DNA from: Jeotgalicoccus marinus DSM 19772
GTDB lineage: Bacteria; Bacillota; Bacilli; Staphylococcales; Salinicoccaceae
Reading direction: 5' to 3'
Length of the DNA: 64,000 nucleotides
Assembly (NCBI RefSeq): GCF_000425825.1
Contig: NZ_AUEE01000008.1
Location: 42,290 to 106,289, forward strand
In this document: piece after piece, positions 41,651 to 53,729 of the stretch
Layout: each line of letters opens with the position of its first letter
Numbering within the stretch: position 1 is the first letter of the stretch
Notes under the pieces: generated by a model
Told to the model about the DNA's origin: nothing
Seen by the model: the letters and a program-made list of their open reading frames with translations, nothing else
Database searches by the model: none
Translations under genes and position numbers: made by a program

Positions 41651-42862
41651 ATGGAGAATAAACCTAAGATAACTGCTGCTCAGCGCAGGTTATTATTTGG
41701 TGCAGTGTTCTTGATGGCAACATCATCAATTGGGCCTGCATTTTTAACGCAAACAACAGTGTTTACCCAACAATTTATGGCAAGTTTCGCATTTGCAATT
41801 GTTGCGTCAATTGTGATTGATATTGGTGCACAGTTAAATATTTGGAGAGTTTTATCAGTTAGTGGAAAACGTGGACAAGATGTCGCCAATGAGGTATTAC
41901 CAGGACTTGGTTCGGTTGTTGCCGTATTAATTGTTATCGGTGGCTTAGCATTTAATATTGGTAACGTCGCGGGTGCAGGGCTCGGTTTTAATGCCATTTT
42001 TGGATGGGATGTTAGAATTGGAGCAGCAATTACAGGTATTTTTGCAATTATTATTTTCTTAGTAAAAAATGGACGTGCGGTCATGGATATCGTGACACAA
42101 ATACTCGGGGTGCTCATGATAGGTATCATTGCCTACGTCATGATTATTTCAGAACCGCCTGTTGCAGAAGCAGCGAAACGCGTAATTTTACCAGAAGAGC
42201 CTATTGCGATGCTCTTACCAATTATCACGCTGGTTGGGGGAACAGTTGGTGGTTATATCACTTTCGCTGGTGCCCACCGTTTAATCGAAGCGGGAATGAC
42301 TGGTGAGAGAAACCTACGCTTTGTGAGTCACGCAGCAAACTGGGGTATTTTAACAACAGGTTTAATGCGCGTGCTGTTATTCTTAGCAGTACTTGGTGTC
42401 TTAGCTCAAGGTGCAGTATTAGATTCTGAAAACCCTCCAGCATCCGTTTTCCAATTTGCTTTAGGTGATATCGGTATGAAGATCTTTGGTGTTGTGCTCC
42501 TAGCAGCAGCATTATCTTCAGTTATTGGAGCGGCTTATACAAGTGCAAGCTTCATGCGCTCGTTTAATAAGGTTTTCGATAAGTATAATAATATTGTAAT
42601 TGTGGTCTTCATCCTTACATCGACACTTATTTTCCTATTCGTTGGAAGACCAGTCACATTACTTATTCTTGCAGGTTCATTTAACGGTTTAATTTTACCA
42701 ATAACACTGGGTGCGATTCTATTGGCTTCACGTAAGAAGAGCATTGTCGGTAACTATCATCACCCGACTTGGATGATCATATTCGGTATCATTGCAGTCA
42801 TTGTAACCTTGATTGCAGGATTTATGTCGCTACAAGGACTCGCGGATCTTTGGAATAGATAG
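41651..42862 (+). CDS. ycsG: Nramp-like permease of the 5-oxoproline cluster (YcsG)
   Basis: 403 residues and about eleven hydrophobic helices, NRAMP-related (GPAFLTQTTVFTQQF in helix 1; GNVAGAGLGFNAIFG). The DPGN metal-binding motif of true divalent-metal Nramp carriers is not present, consistent with a different substrate; in pxp clusters these proteins are thought to import 5-oxoproline or a related compound. GAGGTG upstream, ATG 41651. Operon: pxpA-ycsG-ycsI. Confidence 0.87.
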   Translation: MENKPKITAAQRRLLFGAVFLMATSSIGPAFLTQTTVFTQQFMASFAFAIVASIVIDIGAQLNIWRVLSVSGKRGQDVANEVLPGLGSVVAVLIVIGGLAFNIGNVAGAGLGFNAIFGWDVRIGAAITGIFAIIIFLVKNGRAVMDIVTQILGVLMIGIIAYVMIISEPPVAEAAKRVILPEEPIAMLLPIITLVGGTVGGYITFAGAHRLIEAGMTGERNLRFVSHAANWGILTTGLMRVLLFLAVLGVLAQGAVLDSENPPASVFQFALGDIGMKIFGVVLLAAALSSVIGAAYTSASFMRSFNKVFDKYNNIVIVVFILTSTLIFLFVGRPVTLLILAGSFNGLILPITLGAILLASRKKSIVGNYHHPTWMIIFGIIAVIVTLIAGFMSLQGLADLWNR

Positions 42863-42870
42863 GTGATTAA

Positions 42871-43638
42871 ATGAATACAGAAGAAATTAGACAGCGTATT
42901 AGAACTGGTGAACATACAGGGCCGACTTCAGGAATTTCTGGTGATAAAGTCCAAGCAAACTTGGCTATCTTACCTAAAAAATATCCCTTTGATTTTCTCT
43001 TATTTGCTATGAGAAACCATAAACCTGTACCGATTATTGAAGTGTTAGAAGCAGGTGAGTTTGTCAGTCGCTACGCTAAAAACTCAGACATTCGAACAGA
43101 TGTCCCGCTCTATAATATTTATAGAGACGGTGAGCTTGTAGATACAGTAGATGATATTAGACCTTACTGGTCAGATGATCTTGTCACTTTTTTGATCGGT
43201 TGTAGTTTTACTTTCGAACAGGCAATTTTAGATGAAGGTATTCCGATTAAACATATAGACCAAGGTGTTAACGTTGCTATGTATAAGACAAATATAAATA
43301 CAGAACCTGCTGGAATTTTCCACGGGGAAACAGTGGTATCTATGAGACCATTTAAACAGTCAGTCGTAGATGATGTCATCAGAATCACGAACGAATTCCC
43401 TAGCATGCACGGCGGACCCGTACATGCAGGAGATCCAGAAATGATTGGTATTAAAGATATCAATCAGCCTGACTACGGTGATCCGATTGATATTGCCGAA
43501 AACGAAGTGCCCGTATTTTGGGCGTGTGGTGTGACACCTCAGAATGTGGTGTTAAATGCAAAACCTGAGATTTTGATTTCACATGCACCAGGTCACATGT
43601 TCATTACAGATATTAATAATGAAGAATACAAAAACTAA
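42871..43638 (+). CDS. ycsI: Putative hydro-lyase YcsI (DUF1445)
   Basis: 255 residues of the DUF1445/D-glutamate cyclase-like family. Motifs: LAILPKKYPFDFLLFAMRN, IIEVLEAGEFVSRYAKNSDIRTDVP shows the family 'G......A....I..D.P' stretch, FLIGCSFTFEQAI, and STHAPGHMF-like end SHAPGHMFITDI. Human D-glutamate cyclase domain, which converts D-glutamate to 5-oxo-D-proline, is related, so this protein may link D-Glu to the pathway. ATG 42871. Last gene before the terminator. Confidence 0.88.
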   Translation: MNTEEIRQRIRTGEHTGPTSGISGDKVQANLAILPKKYPFDFLLFAMRNHKPVPIIEVLEAGEFVSRYAKNSDIRTDVPLYNIYRDGELVDTVDDIRPYWSDDLVTFLIGCSFTFEQAILDEGIPIKHIDQGVNVAMYKTNINTEPAGIFHGETVVSMRPFKQSVVDDVIRITNEFPSMHGGPVHAGDPEMIGIKDINQPDYGDPIDIAENEVPVFWACGVTPQNVVLNAKPEILISHAPGHMFITDINNEEYKN

Positions 43639-43647
43639 GTTTCATAT

Positions 43648-43689
43648 AGACTCAAGAATCTCTTAATCGAGGTTTTTGAGTCTTTTTTT
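43648..43689 (+). terminator. Terminator of the 5-oxoproline operon
   Basis: AGACTCAA/TTGAGTCT outer stem (43648-43655 with 43676-43683) with further inner pairing, T7. Confidence 0.88.
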
Positions 43690-43790
43690 GTTTTGAATGG
43701 ATGGGCTTCAAAAATAAACTAAGCTCATCATAGCAGCAATCTCAGTAAAAATTACTTAAAAAACGTACATTAAAATAAAATAATCAATTG

Positions 43791-43844
43791 TTGACATTTA
43801 AAATACGCACATTATAATTATAAATATAAACAATGTTCGTTAAA
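43791..43844 (+). promoter_or_regulatory. pur operon promoter with PurR box pair
   Basis: TTGACA (43791-43796), 16-bp spacer, TATAAT (43813-43818): consensus sigma-A promoter. A PurBox AAATACGCACATT lies in the spacer (43801-43813) and an inverted copy follows at 43832-43844; each matches 11 of 13 consensus positions, with an 18-bp gap, as upstream of xpt. PurR with low PRPP should block the operon here. The leader is about 35-40 nt, so there is no room for a purine riboswitch. Confidence 0.8.
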
Positions 43845-43861
43845 TTAGGAGTGTTATTGAA

Positions 43862-44344
43862 ATGACTGTCGGAATAATTATGGGAAGTTCATCAGACTGG
43901 GAAACGATGAAACATAGTGCTGACTTGCTTGATTACTTTGGAATTAAGTATGAGAAGAAAGTAGTTAGCGCGCATCGTACTCCAGAAATGATGTTGGATT
44001 ATGCTAAGGAAGCAAAGTCTAATGGTATTGATATCATCATTGCGGGTGCTGGGGGTGCTGCACATCTTCCTGGCATGGTTGCATCTTCGACTCACGTGCC
44101 TGTAATCGGGGTGCCTATTCAATCTAAGGCACTAAGCGGTATGGATTCTCTATTATCTATAGTGCAGATGCCGGCGGGCATACCTGTTGCCACACAAGCG
44201 ATTGGTGATGCGGGGGCTAAAAATGCTGCGATTCTTGCTGCACGAATTTTAGCTGTAAATTCTAAAGAAATATACGAAAAGTTAGAAGCTTATCAAAAAT
44301 CCTTGGAAGAAAAAGTGGAGGCTATGCAAAATGACCTTAAGTAA
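43862..44344 (+). CDS. purE: N5-carboxyaminoimidazole ribonucleotide mutase
   Basis: 160-residue class I PurE moving the carboxyl group of N5-CAIR to C4. [33 protein letters not shown] (active-site Ser/His), [15 protein letters not shown] and [13 protein letters not shown] are intact. First gene of purEKCSQLFMNHD; overlaps purK by 14 bp. GGAGTG before ATG 43862. Confidence 0.97.
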   Translation: MTVGIIMGSSSDWETMKHSADLLDYFGIKYEKKVVSAHRTPEMMLDYAKEAKSNGIDIIIAGAGGAAHLPGMVASSTHVPVIGVPIQSKALSGMDSLLSIVQMPAGIPVATQAIGDAGAKNAAILAARILAVNSKEIYEKLEAYQKSLEEKVEAMQNDLK

Positions 44345-45452
44345 ACGTCTATATCCTGGCAGCTCCATCGGTATTATAGGTGGCGGTCAACTTGGTAAGA
44401 TGCTTGCACAAAGTGCTTTAAGAATGGGCTATAAGGTAATTGTTCTAGATCCCTCTCCAGATGCCCCTGCAAGCTCAACATGCCACACCTTTATACAGGC
44501 AGATTTTAGTGATCAAGAAGCGATGGAAAAATTAGCGAGTTTGTCTGATGTGGTGACTTATGAATTTGAAAATATTGATGCTCATATTCTTCACTCACTA
44601 ACAGATAACTTTTATGTTCCACAAGGTGCTGAAACAGTGCTCACGCTTCAGAATAGAAGTTCTGAAAAAGATGCTATTAAAGCAACGGGTGCTAAGGTTG
44701 TACCTTTTGAAAATGTTCAGAGTAAATCGGAAATTGAAGCTTTTGCAAATACACATGGCTATCCCTTAATCGTTAAAACAAAAACGGGCGGTTACGACGG
44801 TAAAGGTCAGTATTACTTAAACAGTCAAGCAGCCTTAGAAAGTGAAGAGATTCCTTTTGACCAAGTTGATTTTATTGCAGAGAAATACATTGACCTAGAA
44901 GCGGAAGTCTCGCTCACCATCGCAAGAAATACAGACTCCAAATGTATCTATTTCCCACTGCAGGAGAATTTACATAGAGATCAAATTTTGTACAGAACCA
45001 TTGCACCGTCTAGATTTGATTACTTTGAACAGGCTAAAAGCGAAGCGGAAAAAATAATGACACATCTCCATTTTGTTGGTGTCTTTACGATTGAGTATTT
45101 CATTTCTAAAGACGGTGAACTTTATGTCAATGAAATTGCGCCAAGACCACATAATTCTGGACATCATTCAATTGAATCTTGTAATATCTCACAATTTGAT
45201 GCCCATATCTTAGCCATTACTGGTGCACCGATGCCTGAAGTTTATCAGCATCAAGATGCAATTATGATGAACTTACTTGGTCAAGATTTAGATCGCTTAG
45301 AAGGTGATTTATTTTATTATCCACATTGGAATGTTCATTTGTACGGAAAAAGTAAAAGTCTGCCAGCTCGTAAAATGGGACATGTCACTCTATTAACAAA
45401 CGATATCGAAGCATCACTTAAGACTTTAAAAACAGACTTTGAAAAGGAGTGA
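44331..45452 (+). CDS. purK: N5-carboxyaminoimidazole ribonucleotide synthase
   Basis: 373-residue ATP-grasp enzyme that attaches bicarbonate to [55 protein letters not shown] and [16 protein letters not shown] are family signatures. GGAGG within the end of purE drives ATG 44331. Partner of PurE. Confidence 0.96.
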   Translation: MTLSKRLYPGSSIGIIGGGQLGKMLAQSALRMGYKVIVLDPSPDAPASSTCHTFIQADFSDQEAMEKLASLSDVVTYEFENIDAHILHSLTDNFYVPQGAETVLTLQNRSSEKDAIKATGAKVVPFENVQSKSEIEAFANTHGYPLIVKTKTGGYDGKGQYYLNSQAALESEEIPFDQVDFIAEKYIDLEAEVSLTIARNTDSKCIYFPLQENLHRDQILYRTIAPSRFDYFEQAKSEAEKIMTHLHFVGVFTIEYFISKDGELYVNEIAPRPHNSGHHSIESCNISQFDAHILAITGAPMPEVYQHQDAIMMNLLGQDLDRLEGDLFYYPHWNVHLYGKSKSLPARKMGHVTLLTNDIEASLKTLKTDFEKE

Positions 45453-45456
45453 AAAT

Positions 45457-46173
45457 ATGTCGTTATTGTATGAAGGTAAGGCAAAATCAGTATACACAAC
45501 AGCTGAGTCGGAAGTTCTTTTAATAGAGTATAAAGATGAGGTTACAGCGGGTAATGGCGAAAAACATGACTTTGTACCAGGTAAAGGGCGCTTAAATAAC
45601 TTAATTTCAGCCAGTATTTTCAAACATCTGAAAGCACACGATATTAAATCTCATTTTATAGAAGAGACTGGAGAAACTAGTCAGCTTGTAAAAAAGGTCA
45701 CGATTATTCCACTAGAAGTCGTTGTTAGAAATATTGCTGCTGGCAATATTGTTAAAAGACTGGGATTTAAAGAAGGTCATGTTTTTGACACACCTCTAGT
45801 TGAGTTTTACTTAAAAGAAGACGATTTAAAAGATCCACTCGTTACAGAAGATCATATTCATCATCTTAAAATTGCGACATCAGATGAATTATCAGAACTG
45901 AAGAATCAAGCACTTAAAATTAATTCAGCACTGACACATCTTATGGATGAAATGAATTTAAAGCTTGTCGATTTTAAAATTGAGTTCGGTCGAGACGACC
46001 AAGGTAACATTCTATTAGCGGACGAGATTTCACCAGACACCTGTAGATTATGGGATAAAACCACTAATAAAAACTTAGATAAGGATGTTTACAGAAATAA
46101 TACCGGATCATTAATTGAGACATATAATATTTTTTATAACAAGTTGGAGGAAATTAAAAATGAAAAAAATTGA
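45457..46173 (+). CDS. purC: SAICAR synthase
   Basis: 238 residues. Adds aspartate to [32 protein letters not shown] (as VVVRNIAAG), [11 protein letters not shown] and [14 protein letters not shown] are intact. ATG 45457 with AAAGGAG 8 nt upstream; frames starting earlier overlap purK and lack a Shine-Dalgarno. Confidence 0.97.
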   Translation: MSLLYEGKAKSVYTTAESEVLLIEYKDEVTAGNGEKHDFVPGKGRLNNLISASIFKHLKAHDIKSHFIEETGETSQLVKKVTIIPLEVVVRNIAAGNIVKRLGFKEGHVFDTPLVEFYLKEDDLKDPLVTEDHIHHLKIATSDELSELKNQALKINSALTHLMDEMNLKLVDFKIEFGRDDQGNILLADEISPDTCRLWDKTTNKNLDKDVYRNNTGSLIETYNIFYNKLEEIKNEKN

Positions 46174-46417
46174 ACTTATTATAACTTTACAACCCCAAGT
46201 GTTAGATACTCAAGGCGAAGCTTTAGATAGAGCGGTTAAGGAACTCGGTACGGGTCAGGTTGAGAATATTAGAGTAGGTAAAGTATTGTACTTTGATATT
46301 GATGAAACTGATCATAAGAAGATTGAAGAGATCGTCCGTCAACTCTCTGAAAAATTATTTACCAATACAGTCATTGAAACTTACGAATATAAAATCTTAG
46401 ACGAGGAGACAGTATAA
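46160..46417 (+). CDS. purS: FGAM synthase small subunit PurS
   Basis: 85 residues; the adaptor of the three-part FGAM synthase Pur[22 protein letters not shown] and VRVGK-like [12 protein letters not shown] are typical. ATG 46160 after TTGGAGG, overlapping the purC end by 14 bp and abutting purQ. Confidence 0.96.
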   Translation: MKKIELIITLQPQVLDTQGEALDRAVKELGTGQVENIRVGKVLYFDIDETDHKKIEEIVRQLSEKLFTNTVIETYEYKILDEETV

Positions 46418-47080
46418 ATGAAGTTTGCAGTTATTCGTTTTCCAGGGTCAAACTGTGACCGTGATTTATACAATGCCGTTGTAAAAAGTGGTGCTAAAGC
46501 AGATTACGTGGATTATAGAGAAACTGATTTAACTAACTATGATGGCGTTTTAATACCTGGTGGATTTTCATTTGGGGATTACTTACGGTCTGGAGCTATG
46601 GCAAGTGTGGCCCCAGTGACTGTTGAGATTAAAAAACTAGCTGCAAGAGGTAAGCCTGTTCTTGGCATCTGTAATGGCTTCCAAATTTTAACTGAGATTG
46701 GGCTTTTACCCGGTGCACTTATACATAACGACAACCATAGTTTTGTCTCTAGAAATGAATCTTTAAAAATCGTTAACAATCAAACGAAATATACAGAACT
46801 TTATAACGATGGAGAAGATGTTATCTTTCCAATCGCACATGGTGAAGGCCACTACTATTGCTCAGATGACATATACGATCAACTCGTTAAAAATAAGCAA
46901 ATTATCTTAACTTACAATGACAACCCGAATGGCTCAAGAAACGACATTGCTGGCCTTGTTAATGAAGATGGAAATGTGTGTGGTATGATGCCGCACCCAG
47001 AACGTGCCATTGATCTTTTACTCGGTAGTAAAGATGGTTTTAGAGTTTTTGAGAGTCTAACAAATTGGGAGGGCAATTAA
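46418..47080 (+). CDS. purQ: FGAM synthase glutaminase subunit
   Basis: 220-residue class I glutaminase giving ammonia to Pur[27 protein letters not shown], nucleophile GICNGFQIL (Cys87 region) and MMPHPERA (catalytic His/Glu). Starts right after the purS stop; purL begins 2 bp after its end. Confidence 0.96.
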   Translation: MKFAVIRFPGSNCDRDLYNAVVKSGAKADYVDYRETDLTNYDGVLIPGGFSFGDYLRSGAMASVAPVTVEIKKLAARGKPVLGICNGFQILTEIGLLPGALIHNDNHSFVSRNESLKIVNNQTKYTELYNDGEDVIFPIAHGEGHYYCSDDIYDQLVKNKQIILTYNDNPNGSRNDIAGLVNEDGNVCGMMPHPERAIDLLLGSKDGFRVFESLTNWEGN

Positions 47081-47081
47081 G

Positions 47082-49259
47082 ATGAGATTTATTGAGCCGA
47101 CTAGTAAGGATATCAGAGAACAAAAACTGTATCAGGAAATGGGTCTGACTGATGATGAATACAAGAAAGTTGTTGAAATTTTATCGAGAGAGCCTAACTA
47201 TACTGAAATCGGAATTTTTTCTGTCATGTGGAGTGAACATTGCTCTTATAAGCATTCGAAACCATTTTTAAAACAGTTCCCAACAACAGGCGAACACGTT
47301 TTAATGGGGCCTGGTGAGGGTGCAGGAGTTGTCGATATCGGTGACAACCAAGCTGTCGTATTTAAAGTAGAATCACACAATCACCCATCAGCTGTTGAGC
47401 CTTATCAAGGGGCTGCTACGGGTGTCGGTGGTATCATTCGTGACATCGTATCCATCGGTGCACGTCCGATTGGGCTATTGAATTCACTTAGATTCGGTGA
47501 ACTAACTAAAGCCAATAATCGCCGTCTATTAAGAGGTGTCGTTAAAGGAATTGGAGGTTACGGTAACTGCATTGGGATTCCGACAGTTTCAGGGGAGGTT
47601 GAATTCGATCCGTCATATGACGGCAATCCACTTGTGAACGCTATGTGTGTCGGTATTATTGAACACGATAAAATCCAAAAAGGCACTGCAACAGGCAAGG
47701 GAAATAAAGTCATCTATGTTGGACTAAAGACAGGACGCGATGGCATTCACGGTGCGACATTTGCATCTGAAGAACTAGATGAAGAAGCGGATGCAAAACG
47801 ACCATCTGTTCAAATTGGTGATCCATTTACAGGGAAGAAGTTAATGGAAGCAACATTAGCTGCAATTGAAATGCCAGAACTCGTCGGTATTCAAGATATG
47901 GGTGCAGCAGGATTAACTTCTTCAAGCTCTGAAATGGCCGCTAAAGGTCAATCAGGCATGACGCTATATTTAGATAGGGTCCCTGTTCGTGAAGCAGGTA
48001 TTTCACCATACGAAATGATGCTTTCAGAAACTCAAGAACGAATGCTTCTTGTTGTGGAAGATGGTTCAGAAGATAAGTTCCTTAAATTGTTTGATGAACA
48101 TGAGCTAGACTCAGCTGTTATAGGGGAAGTGACGGATTCAAAACGTTTACTACTTTACTTTCTTGATGAACTCTACGCGGACATTCCAGTCTTACCACTT
48201 TCAGAAGAAGCACCAGAGTATATTTTAGAAGGTCAAGAAAGTGAACAGGATGAAGCGCGTGAAGACTACTCAAATGAAGATCTAGAAGATGTATTTATGA
48301 AGTTGATTAGCCATCCAACTCACGGCGATAAGTCGTTTATCTTTGATCAGTACGACAGTCAAGTAGGTGCGAATACGGTACAACAATCTGGCTTCGGACC
48401 TGGGGTAGTCCGTGTTGAAGGGACCAACAAAGCAATCTCTATGGCAATCGATGGAAAGAGCCGCTATGTTTATAGCGACCCTTACAACGGTGGTAAGGAA
48501 GTCGTCGCACAAACCTTTAGAAATATTATAGCTACTGGTGCAACACCACTTGCGATGACGGATTGTCTGAACTACGGTTCACCTGTCAAACCATTAATCT
48601 ACAATCAATTAAGTGAATCAACCAAAGGTATGGCAGAGGCTTGTAAAGCATTATCAACGCCTGTTGTATCAGGAAATGTTAGCCTCTATAACGAGAATAG
48701 CCAAGGATCGATTTTACCAACACCAGTGGTTGGAATGGTCGGCTTAATAGAAGATGTAAACTTCATGAAAGATTTAAAAGTGAGTGAAGGAGATGTGCTT
48801 TATCTTGTTGGAGAACTCACTCCTTCTTTTGCAGGAAGCCAAATAGAAAAAATATTAGAGAATACAATTCGTAAAACTACAAGATATATTGATTTAGGTG
48901 TGGAATATAAAAGAGGAATGTACCTAAAAGAAAAACTTGTAAAAGGTGAAATAAACAAAATTGCACCACTCGGCCGAGGCGGCTTGATTACTAAAATCGC
49001 ACAACTTTCAAGTTTTTATCAACTTGGTGTAGATGTGAATATGGATATTCCTCCAGACTTACTTTTTAGTGAAGGTGGATCAAACTACCTGGTTGTTGCT
49101 AAAGGTGGTCTAGATATAGAAGATGCTGTTGAAATCGGTAGGCTAGTGGGTGAAACATTTAAAGTTACCGCACAAGATTTTGAAATAAAGAAAAAAGTAA
49201 AAGAAATAAAAGCTGAATGGGAAGGGGCAATCCCGACATGTATGAACTCCGTGGACTAA
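47082..49259 (+). CDS. purL: FGAM synthase subunit PurL
   Basis: 725-residue small-type PurL that converts FGAR to FGAM using ATP and ammonia from Pur[60 protein letters not shown] and the second half starting [18 protein letters not shown] are intact. GGAGGG upstream, ATG 47082. Overlaps purF by 22 bp. Confidence 0.97.
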   Translation: MRFIEPTSKDIREQKLYQEMGLTDDEYKKVVEILSREPNYTEIGIFSVMWSEHCSYKHSKPFLKQFPTTGEHVLMGPGEGAGVVDIGDNQAVVFKVESHNHPSAVEPYQGAATGVGGIIRDIVSIGARPIGLLNSLRFGELTKANNRRLLRGVVKGIGGYGNCIGIPTVSGEVEFDPSYDGNPLVNAMCVGIIEHDKIQKGTATGKGNKVIYVGLKTGRDGIHGATFASEELDEEADAKRPSVQIGDPFTGKKLMEATLAAIEMPELVGIQDMGAAGLTSSSSEMAAKGQSGMTLYLDRVPVREAGISPYEMMLSETQERMLLVVEDGSEDKFLKLFDEHELDSAVIGEVTDSKRLLLYFLDELYADIPVLPLSEEAPEYILEGQESEQDEAREDYSNEDLEDVFMKLISHPTHGDKSFIFDQYDSQVGANTVQQSGFGPGVVRVEGTNKAISMAIDGKSRYVYSDPYNGGKEVVAQTFRNIIATGATPLAMTDCLNYGSPVKPLIYNQLSESTKGMAEACKALSTPVVSGNVSLYNENSQGSILPTPVVGMVGLIEDVNFMKDLKVSEGDVLYLVGELTPSFAGSQIEKILENTIRKTTRYIDLGVEYKRGMYLKEKLVKGEINKIAPLGRGGLITKIAQLSSFYQLGVDVNMDIPPDLLFSEGGSNYLVVAKGGLDIEDAVEIGRLVGETFKVTAQDFEIKKKVKEIKAEWEGAIPTCMNSVD

Positions 49260-50656
49260 ATGAAGAATGTGGAGTTTTTGGAATTTGGGGCCATAAAGAA
49301 GCAACGGAATTGACTTATATTGCCTTACACAGTCTTCAGCATCGTGGGCAAGAAGGGGCAGGAATCGTTGCTTCAAATAAAGAATATCTATTTGGTGCTC
49401 GTGGCATGGGCCTCTTAACTGAAGCCTTGTCTAAGACCCAATTAGAATCTTTAAGAAACTTTCCTTGTGCTATTGGTCACGTCCGTTACGCAACAACAGG
49501 GGGTAGTGAACTTTCCAACGTCCAACCCTTTCTTTTTAAAAGTCATATCGGGGATCTCGGGCTTGCACATAACGGAAATCTAGTGAATGCTATTCAACTA
49601 AGAAAAGCATTAGAAGACGAAGGGGCAATCTTTCAGACATCTTCAGATTCTGAAGTTTTCGCCCATCTCTTAAGACGTGCTAAAGGTCCTTCTAGAAAGG
49701 CGAGAATTAAGACAGCATTACAGCAATTAAAAGGGGCCTTTGCCTACGTGATTTTACATGAGGATGAACTCACAGTTGCCTTAGATGATCACGGGGTGAG
49801 ACCGCTGATGTTAGGTGAGGTCGACGGGGCATACTGTGTTGCGAGTGAGACCTGTGCCTTTAGTGCAATCGGGGCAACTTACATCAGAGATATCGAGCCT
49901 GGTGAACTGATTACTATTAATGATAAGGGCATCGACTTTGATCGTTATTCAGATTACGAAAATCCGAATTTATGTTCCATGGAATATATTTATTTTGCCC
50001 GTGCAGATTCTGAGTTTAGAGGCACGTCAACCTATACAATTCGTAAAGCACTCGGTGAAGCCTTAGCAAAAGAGATGACAGTGGATGCCGATATCGTCAT
50101 CGGTGTGCCGGACTCAAGCTTGGCCGCTGCAAAAGGATTCAGTGATTACAGTGCTATACCGAGTGAGCAGGGACTCTTGAAGAATCGTTATGTTGGTCGT
50201 ACTTTTATTGCATCAGGTCAAGAGGCTCGAGAACGAGCGGTCAGAATGAAGCTTTCACCAGTGAGGGATATTGTGGAAGGGAAACGTGTCATTGTTATCG
50301 ATGATTCCATTGTCCGGGGTACAACGAGTAAGTATATTGTGAAGGCTTTAAAAGATGCTGGTGCAAAAGAGGTGCATATGGGTGTGTCATCACCACCATT
50401 AAAGAATCCTTGTTTTTACGGTATTGATGTCTCTACACATGCGGAAATAATTGCTTCATCGAAGTCAACAACTGAAGTATGTGAAGAAATTGGTGCTGAT
50501 TCACTGACCTACTTATCTGTCGATAAAATGCACGAGGTCTATTATAAATTCGGATCTAGAGGACAATGTGATGCTTGTTTTACAGGACAATACCCGATTG
50601 AAAACTTAGATGGTTTAATGCCTCAAGAAAAAGATGCTAAAAAGAAAGGGGTTTAA
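49238..50656 (+). CDS. purF: Amidophosphoribosyltransferase
   Basis: 472 residues; first committed enzyme of purine synthesis. An 11th-position Cys (after [10 protein letters not shown]) is the glutaminase nucleophile revealed by propeptide removal. PRPP motif [15 protein letters not shown]. Fe-S cysteines of the B. subtilis type are present (NLCSMEY, NPCFYG, GQCDAC), so it should be a [4Fe-4S] enzyme. ATG 49238 chosen by comparison with other PurF N-termini; Shine-Dalgarno GGAAGGGG. Starts inside the purL end. Confidence 0.96.
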   Translation: MYELRGLNEECGVFGIWGHKEATELTYIALHSLQHRGQEGAGIVASNKEYLFGARGMGLLTEALSKTQLESLRNFPCAIGHVRYATTGGSELSNVQPFLFKSHIGDLGLAHNGNLVNAIQLRKALEDEGAIFQTSSDSEVFAHLLRRAKGPSRKARIKTALQQLKGAFAYVILHEDELTVALDDHGVRPLMLGEVDGAYCVASETCAFSAIGATYIRDIEPGELITINDKGIDFDRYSDYENPNLCSMEYIYFARADSEFRGTSTYTIRKALGEALAKEMTVDADIVIGVPDSSLAAAKGFSDYSAIPSEQGLLKNRYVGRTFIASGQEARERAVRMKLSPVRDIVEGKRVIVIDDSIVRGTTSKYIVKALKDAGAKEVHMGVSSPPLKNPCFYGIDVSTHAEIIASSKSTTEVCEEIGADSLTYLSVDKMHEVYYKFGSRGQCDACFTGQYPIENLDGLMPQEKDAKKKGV

Positions 50657-50658
50657 TC

Positions 50659-51678
50659 ATGTCGAAACAATATAAAAATGCTGGTGTAGATATTGAAGCT
50701 GGTTATGAAGCGGTTGAACAAATGAAAAGACATGTTAGAAAGACACTAAGACCCGAAGTCATTGGTGGAATCGGTGGCTTTGGTGCTGTCTTTGATTTGT
50801 CGACGTTGAATTTACAACAGCCTGTCTTGGTTTCAGGTACAGATGGAGTAGGCACGAAATTAAAGCTTGCGATCGATCATAATCGTCATGACACGATAGG
50901 AATAGATGCCGTGGCCATGTGTGTCAACGATATTATTACGACTGGTGCAGAACCACTTTACTTTCTAGACTATATTGCCGTCAATAAGGTGGTTCCGGAA
51001 CATGTTGCTGAAGTTGTAAAGGGGATTTCAGAAGGCTGTAAACAATCAGATTGCGCCTTGATTGGTGGGGAAACCGCTGAAATGGGTGAAATGTATGCAA
51101 AAGGAGAGTATGATTTAGCTGGCTTTGCCGTTGGTGCTGTTGAAAAAGAGCAGTATATTGATGGTTCGACTGTTAAAAGTGGCGATAAGGTTATTGGTTT
51201 AACTTCAAGCGGTATTCATTCGAATGGCTACAGTTTAGTCAGAAAGATTTTAGTAGATCATAATATTGATGTTAATGATGAACTTGATGGAGATAAGCTG
51301 CTGGACCTATTAATTGAGCCAACAAGAATTTACACGAAAGCAGTCAAAAAAGTTAAGGATAAAATTAACATTAAAGCAATGAGCCATATCACTGGTGGCG
51401 GCTTCTATGAAAATATCCCAAGAGCAATCCCAGACCATCTAGGTGTTGATATTAATACAAAAGATATTCAAACACCAAAAATTATCTCTTGGTTAATTGA
51501 AATATCTGGTTTAGATAAGAAGGAAGCATATAATGTATTTAATATGGGCATTGGCTTTATTATGATTGTGGATAAAGATGATGTTGATGAGACACTTAGC
51601 TTATTAAAAGAAGTAAATTATGAAGCGACTATGATTGGTGAAATTACGTCTCAAGAAGGACTTGTCATCAATGACTAA
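50659..51678 (+). CDS. purM: AIR synthase (phosphoribosylformylglycinamidine cyclo-ligase)
   Basis: 339 residues. Closes the imidazole ring. [52 protein letters not shown] and [13 protein letters not shown] are the PurM motifs. AAGGGG before ATG 50659. Overlaps purN by 8 bp. Confidence 0.97.
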   Translation: MSKQYKNAGVDIEAGYEAVEQMKRHVRKTLRPEVIGGIGGFGAVFDLSTLNLQQPVLVSGTDGVGTKLKLAIDHNRHDTIGIDAVAMCVNDIITTGAEPLYFLDYIAVNKVVPEHVAEVVKGISEGCKQSDCALIGGETAEMGEMYAKGEYDLAGFAVGAVEKEQYIDGSTVKSGDKVIGLTSSGIHSNGYSLVRKILVDHNIDVNDELDGDKLLDLLIEPTRIYTKAVKKVKDKINIKAMSHITGGGFYENIPRAIPDHLGVDINTKDIQTPKIISWLIEISGLDKKEAYNVFNMGIGFIMIVDKDDVDETLSLLKEVNYEATMIGEITSQEGLVIND

Positions 51679-52240
51679 AAGCGTCGTAATATTTGCCTCT
51701 GGTGGCGGTTCAAATTTTGAGAATCTTGTCCTGAAATCAAAAGATATTGGCATGGAAGTCTCAAGCCTAATTGTTGATCAAGCTAATGCTTATGCGATTG
51801 AAAGAGCGAAACTTCTAAACGTTCCATATCATGTGATTAATAGAAAAGACTACCAATCAAAAGAAGAATTTGAGGACAAAATAAAAGGAACCATAACTGT
51901 TGAAGAACCAGATTATTTAATTTTAGCCGGTTTCATGAGAATTTTATCGGAAGCATTTGTTGAACAATATGATAGAAAAATAATCAATATTCATCCATCA
52001 TTACTGCCGGCTTTCAAGGGTGCTAATGCAATTCATGATGCCTATAATTATGGAGTGAAAGTAAGTGGTGTGACGATTCATTATGTAGATAGTGGCGTCG
52101 ATACTGGTGAGATTATTGCTCAAGAGCCAATAATTATAGATGATAATGACAGTTTAGATATATTTGAAGAAAAAATACATCTGCTTGAATACGACTTGTA
52201 TCCGAGTACTTTAAAAAAGTTATTTAAAGGAGACGTTTAA
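51671..52240 (+). CDS. purN: GAR transformylase (10-formyl-THF type)
   Basis: 189 residues. Formylates glycinamide ribonucleotide. [40 protein letters not shown] (catalytic Asn/His) and [18 protein letters not shown] are intact. ATG 51671 overlaps the purM stop; GAAGGA Shine-Dalgarno; earlier starts overlap purM deeply. Confidence 0.96.
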   Translation: MTKSVVIFASGGGSNFENLVLKSKDIGMEVSSLIVDQANAYAIERAKLLNVPYHVINRKDYQSKEEFEDKIKGTITVEEPDYLILAGFMRILSEAFVEQYDRKIINIHPSLLPAFKGANAIHDAYNYGVKVSGVTIHYVDSGVDTGEIIAQEPIIIDDNDSLDIFEEKIHLLEYDLYPSTLKKLFKGDV

Positions 52241-52242
52241 GA

Positions 52243-53718
52243 ATGAAAGCCTTACTTAGTGTTTCAAATAAAACAGGTATAGAGGATTTTGCCAAATCAC
52301 TTGTTAAAGAAGGCTATGAATTATACTCCACGGGTGGTACTTACCAGACTTTATTGGATGCTAATATTGAAGTTAAATCAGTGAGTGACTTAACTAATTT
52401 TAGTGAAATCATGGATGGACGTGTCAAAACTTTACATCCTGCAGTTCATGGTGGAATCTTGGCAGATCGAGATAATCCGAAGCATCTAGAAGAACTAAAA
52501 GAAAATAACATCGAGACAATTGACCTTGTAGTTGTTAATTTATATCCGTTTAAAGAAACTGTTAGGAAAGCTAACGTGACTGAAGACGAAGCAATTGAAA
52601 ATATCGATATTGGTGGACCGACTATGCTTAGAGCAGCAGCGAAAAACTTTAAGCATGTGACGACGGTTGTTGATCCGTTTGATTATGACGAAGTCATTGA
52701 ACGTATCCAAAATAATAATTTAGATGAAGCTTATAGAAAGTCGCTTATGATTAAGGTGTTTCGTCATACCAATGACTATGATCAAGCGATTGTGAACCAT
52801 TTTTCTCAAAATGAAGACATCTTAAGATATGGTGAAAATCCACATCAAACTGCACGTTCAGTTAAAACAAGTGATGATAAGAATACACTGTTAAATGCTG
52901 AAATTTTACATGGTAAGGCTCTGAGCTATAACAATTTAAGAGATGCTGATAGTGCACTTAGCTTGGTAAGAAAATTTGATGACCCTGCTGCAGTTGCTGT
53001 CAAGCATATGAACCCTTGTGGGGTGGGTACTGGAAAAAATCTAGCGGAGGCCTTTCAAAATGCCTTTGATGCGGATAGTCAGTCTATCTTTGGTGGCATA
53101 GTTGCCTTGAACAAAACTGTAGATCAAGAGACTGCTGAAAAATTAAGTAAGGTCTTTTTAGAAGTGATTATTGCACCTAACTATACTCATGAAGCCATGG
53201 AAATACTAACAGTCAAAAAGAATATTCGATTGTTAAAAATGGATTTTACAGATGAGGTTCAAAGCGAAGAAATGGTGAGTGTATCAGGTGGATATTTAGT
53301 GCAATCAAAAGACCGAGGCAAACTTGACATGAGTCAGTTGGAGTTTGTGACTGAAAAACAACCGAGTAATGCTGAATTAAAAGCTCTGGCACTTGCTTGG
53401 GAAGTATCAAAACATGTGAAATCCAATGCAATTGTCTTAGCGAATTCTAAACAAACAACCGGTATTGGTGCAGGCCAGATGAATAGAGTAGGTGCCTTAA
53501 AGATTGCTGCAGAACGTTCAATTGATTCTGATGAAGAAGTTGTACTCGCAAGTGATGGCTTCTTGCCAATGCCAGATACAGTAGAACTTGCCTATGAACA
53601 TGGGATTAAGGCAATTATACAACCAGGTGGCTCTAAGCGTGACCAGGAGTCCATAGATTTCTGCAACGAGCATGGTATGGCAATGGTGTTTACAGGCATG
53701 CGTCATTTCAAACATTAA
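52243..53718 (+). CDS. purH: Bifunctional AICAR transformylase / IMP cyclohydrolase
   Basis: 491 residues, doing the last two steps to IMP. N-terminal cyclohydrolase: [35 protein letters not shown]-terminal transformylase: [33 protein letters not shown] and the end [19 protein letters not shown] before ATG 52243, 3 bp after purN. Confidence 0.97.
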   Translation: MKALLSVSNKTGIEDFAKSLVKEGYELYSTGGTYQTLLDANIEVKSVSDLTNFSEIMDGRVKTLHPAVHGGILADRDNPKHLEELKENNIETIDLVVVNLYPFKETVRKANVTEDEAIENIDIGGPTMLRAAAKNFKHVTTVVDPFDYDEVIERIQNNNLDEAYRKSLMIKVFRHTNDYDQAIVNHFSQNEDILRYGENPHQTARSVKTSDDKNTLLNAEILHGKALSYNNLRDADSALSLVRKFDDPAAVAVKHMNPCGVGTGKNLAEAFQNAFDADSQSIFGGIVALNKTVDQETAEKLSKVFLEVIIAPNYTHEAMEILTVKKNIRLLKMDFTDEVQSEEMVSVSGGYLVQSKDRGKLDMSQLEFVTEKQPSNAELKALALAWEVSKHVKSNAIVLANSKQTTGIGAGQMNRVGALKIAAERSIDSDEEVVLASDGFLPMPDTVELAYEHGIKAIIQPGGSKRDQESIDFCNEHGMAMVFTGMRHFKH

Positions 53719-53729
53719 GGAGATGTCTT

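Noticed and set aside
41651..42862. Classical divalent-metal Nramp transporter
   Set aside because: The DPGN motif needed for metal binding is absent and the gene is inside the 5-oxoproline operon.
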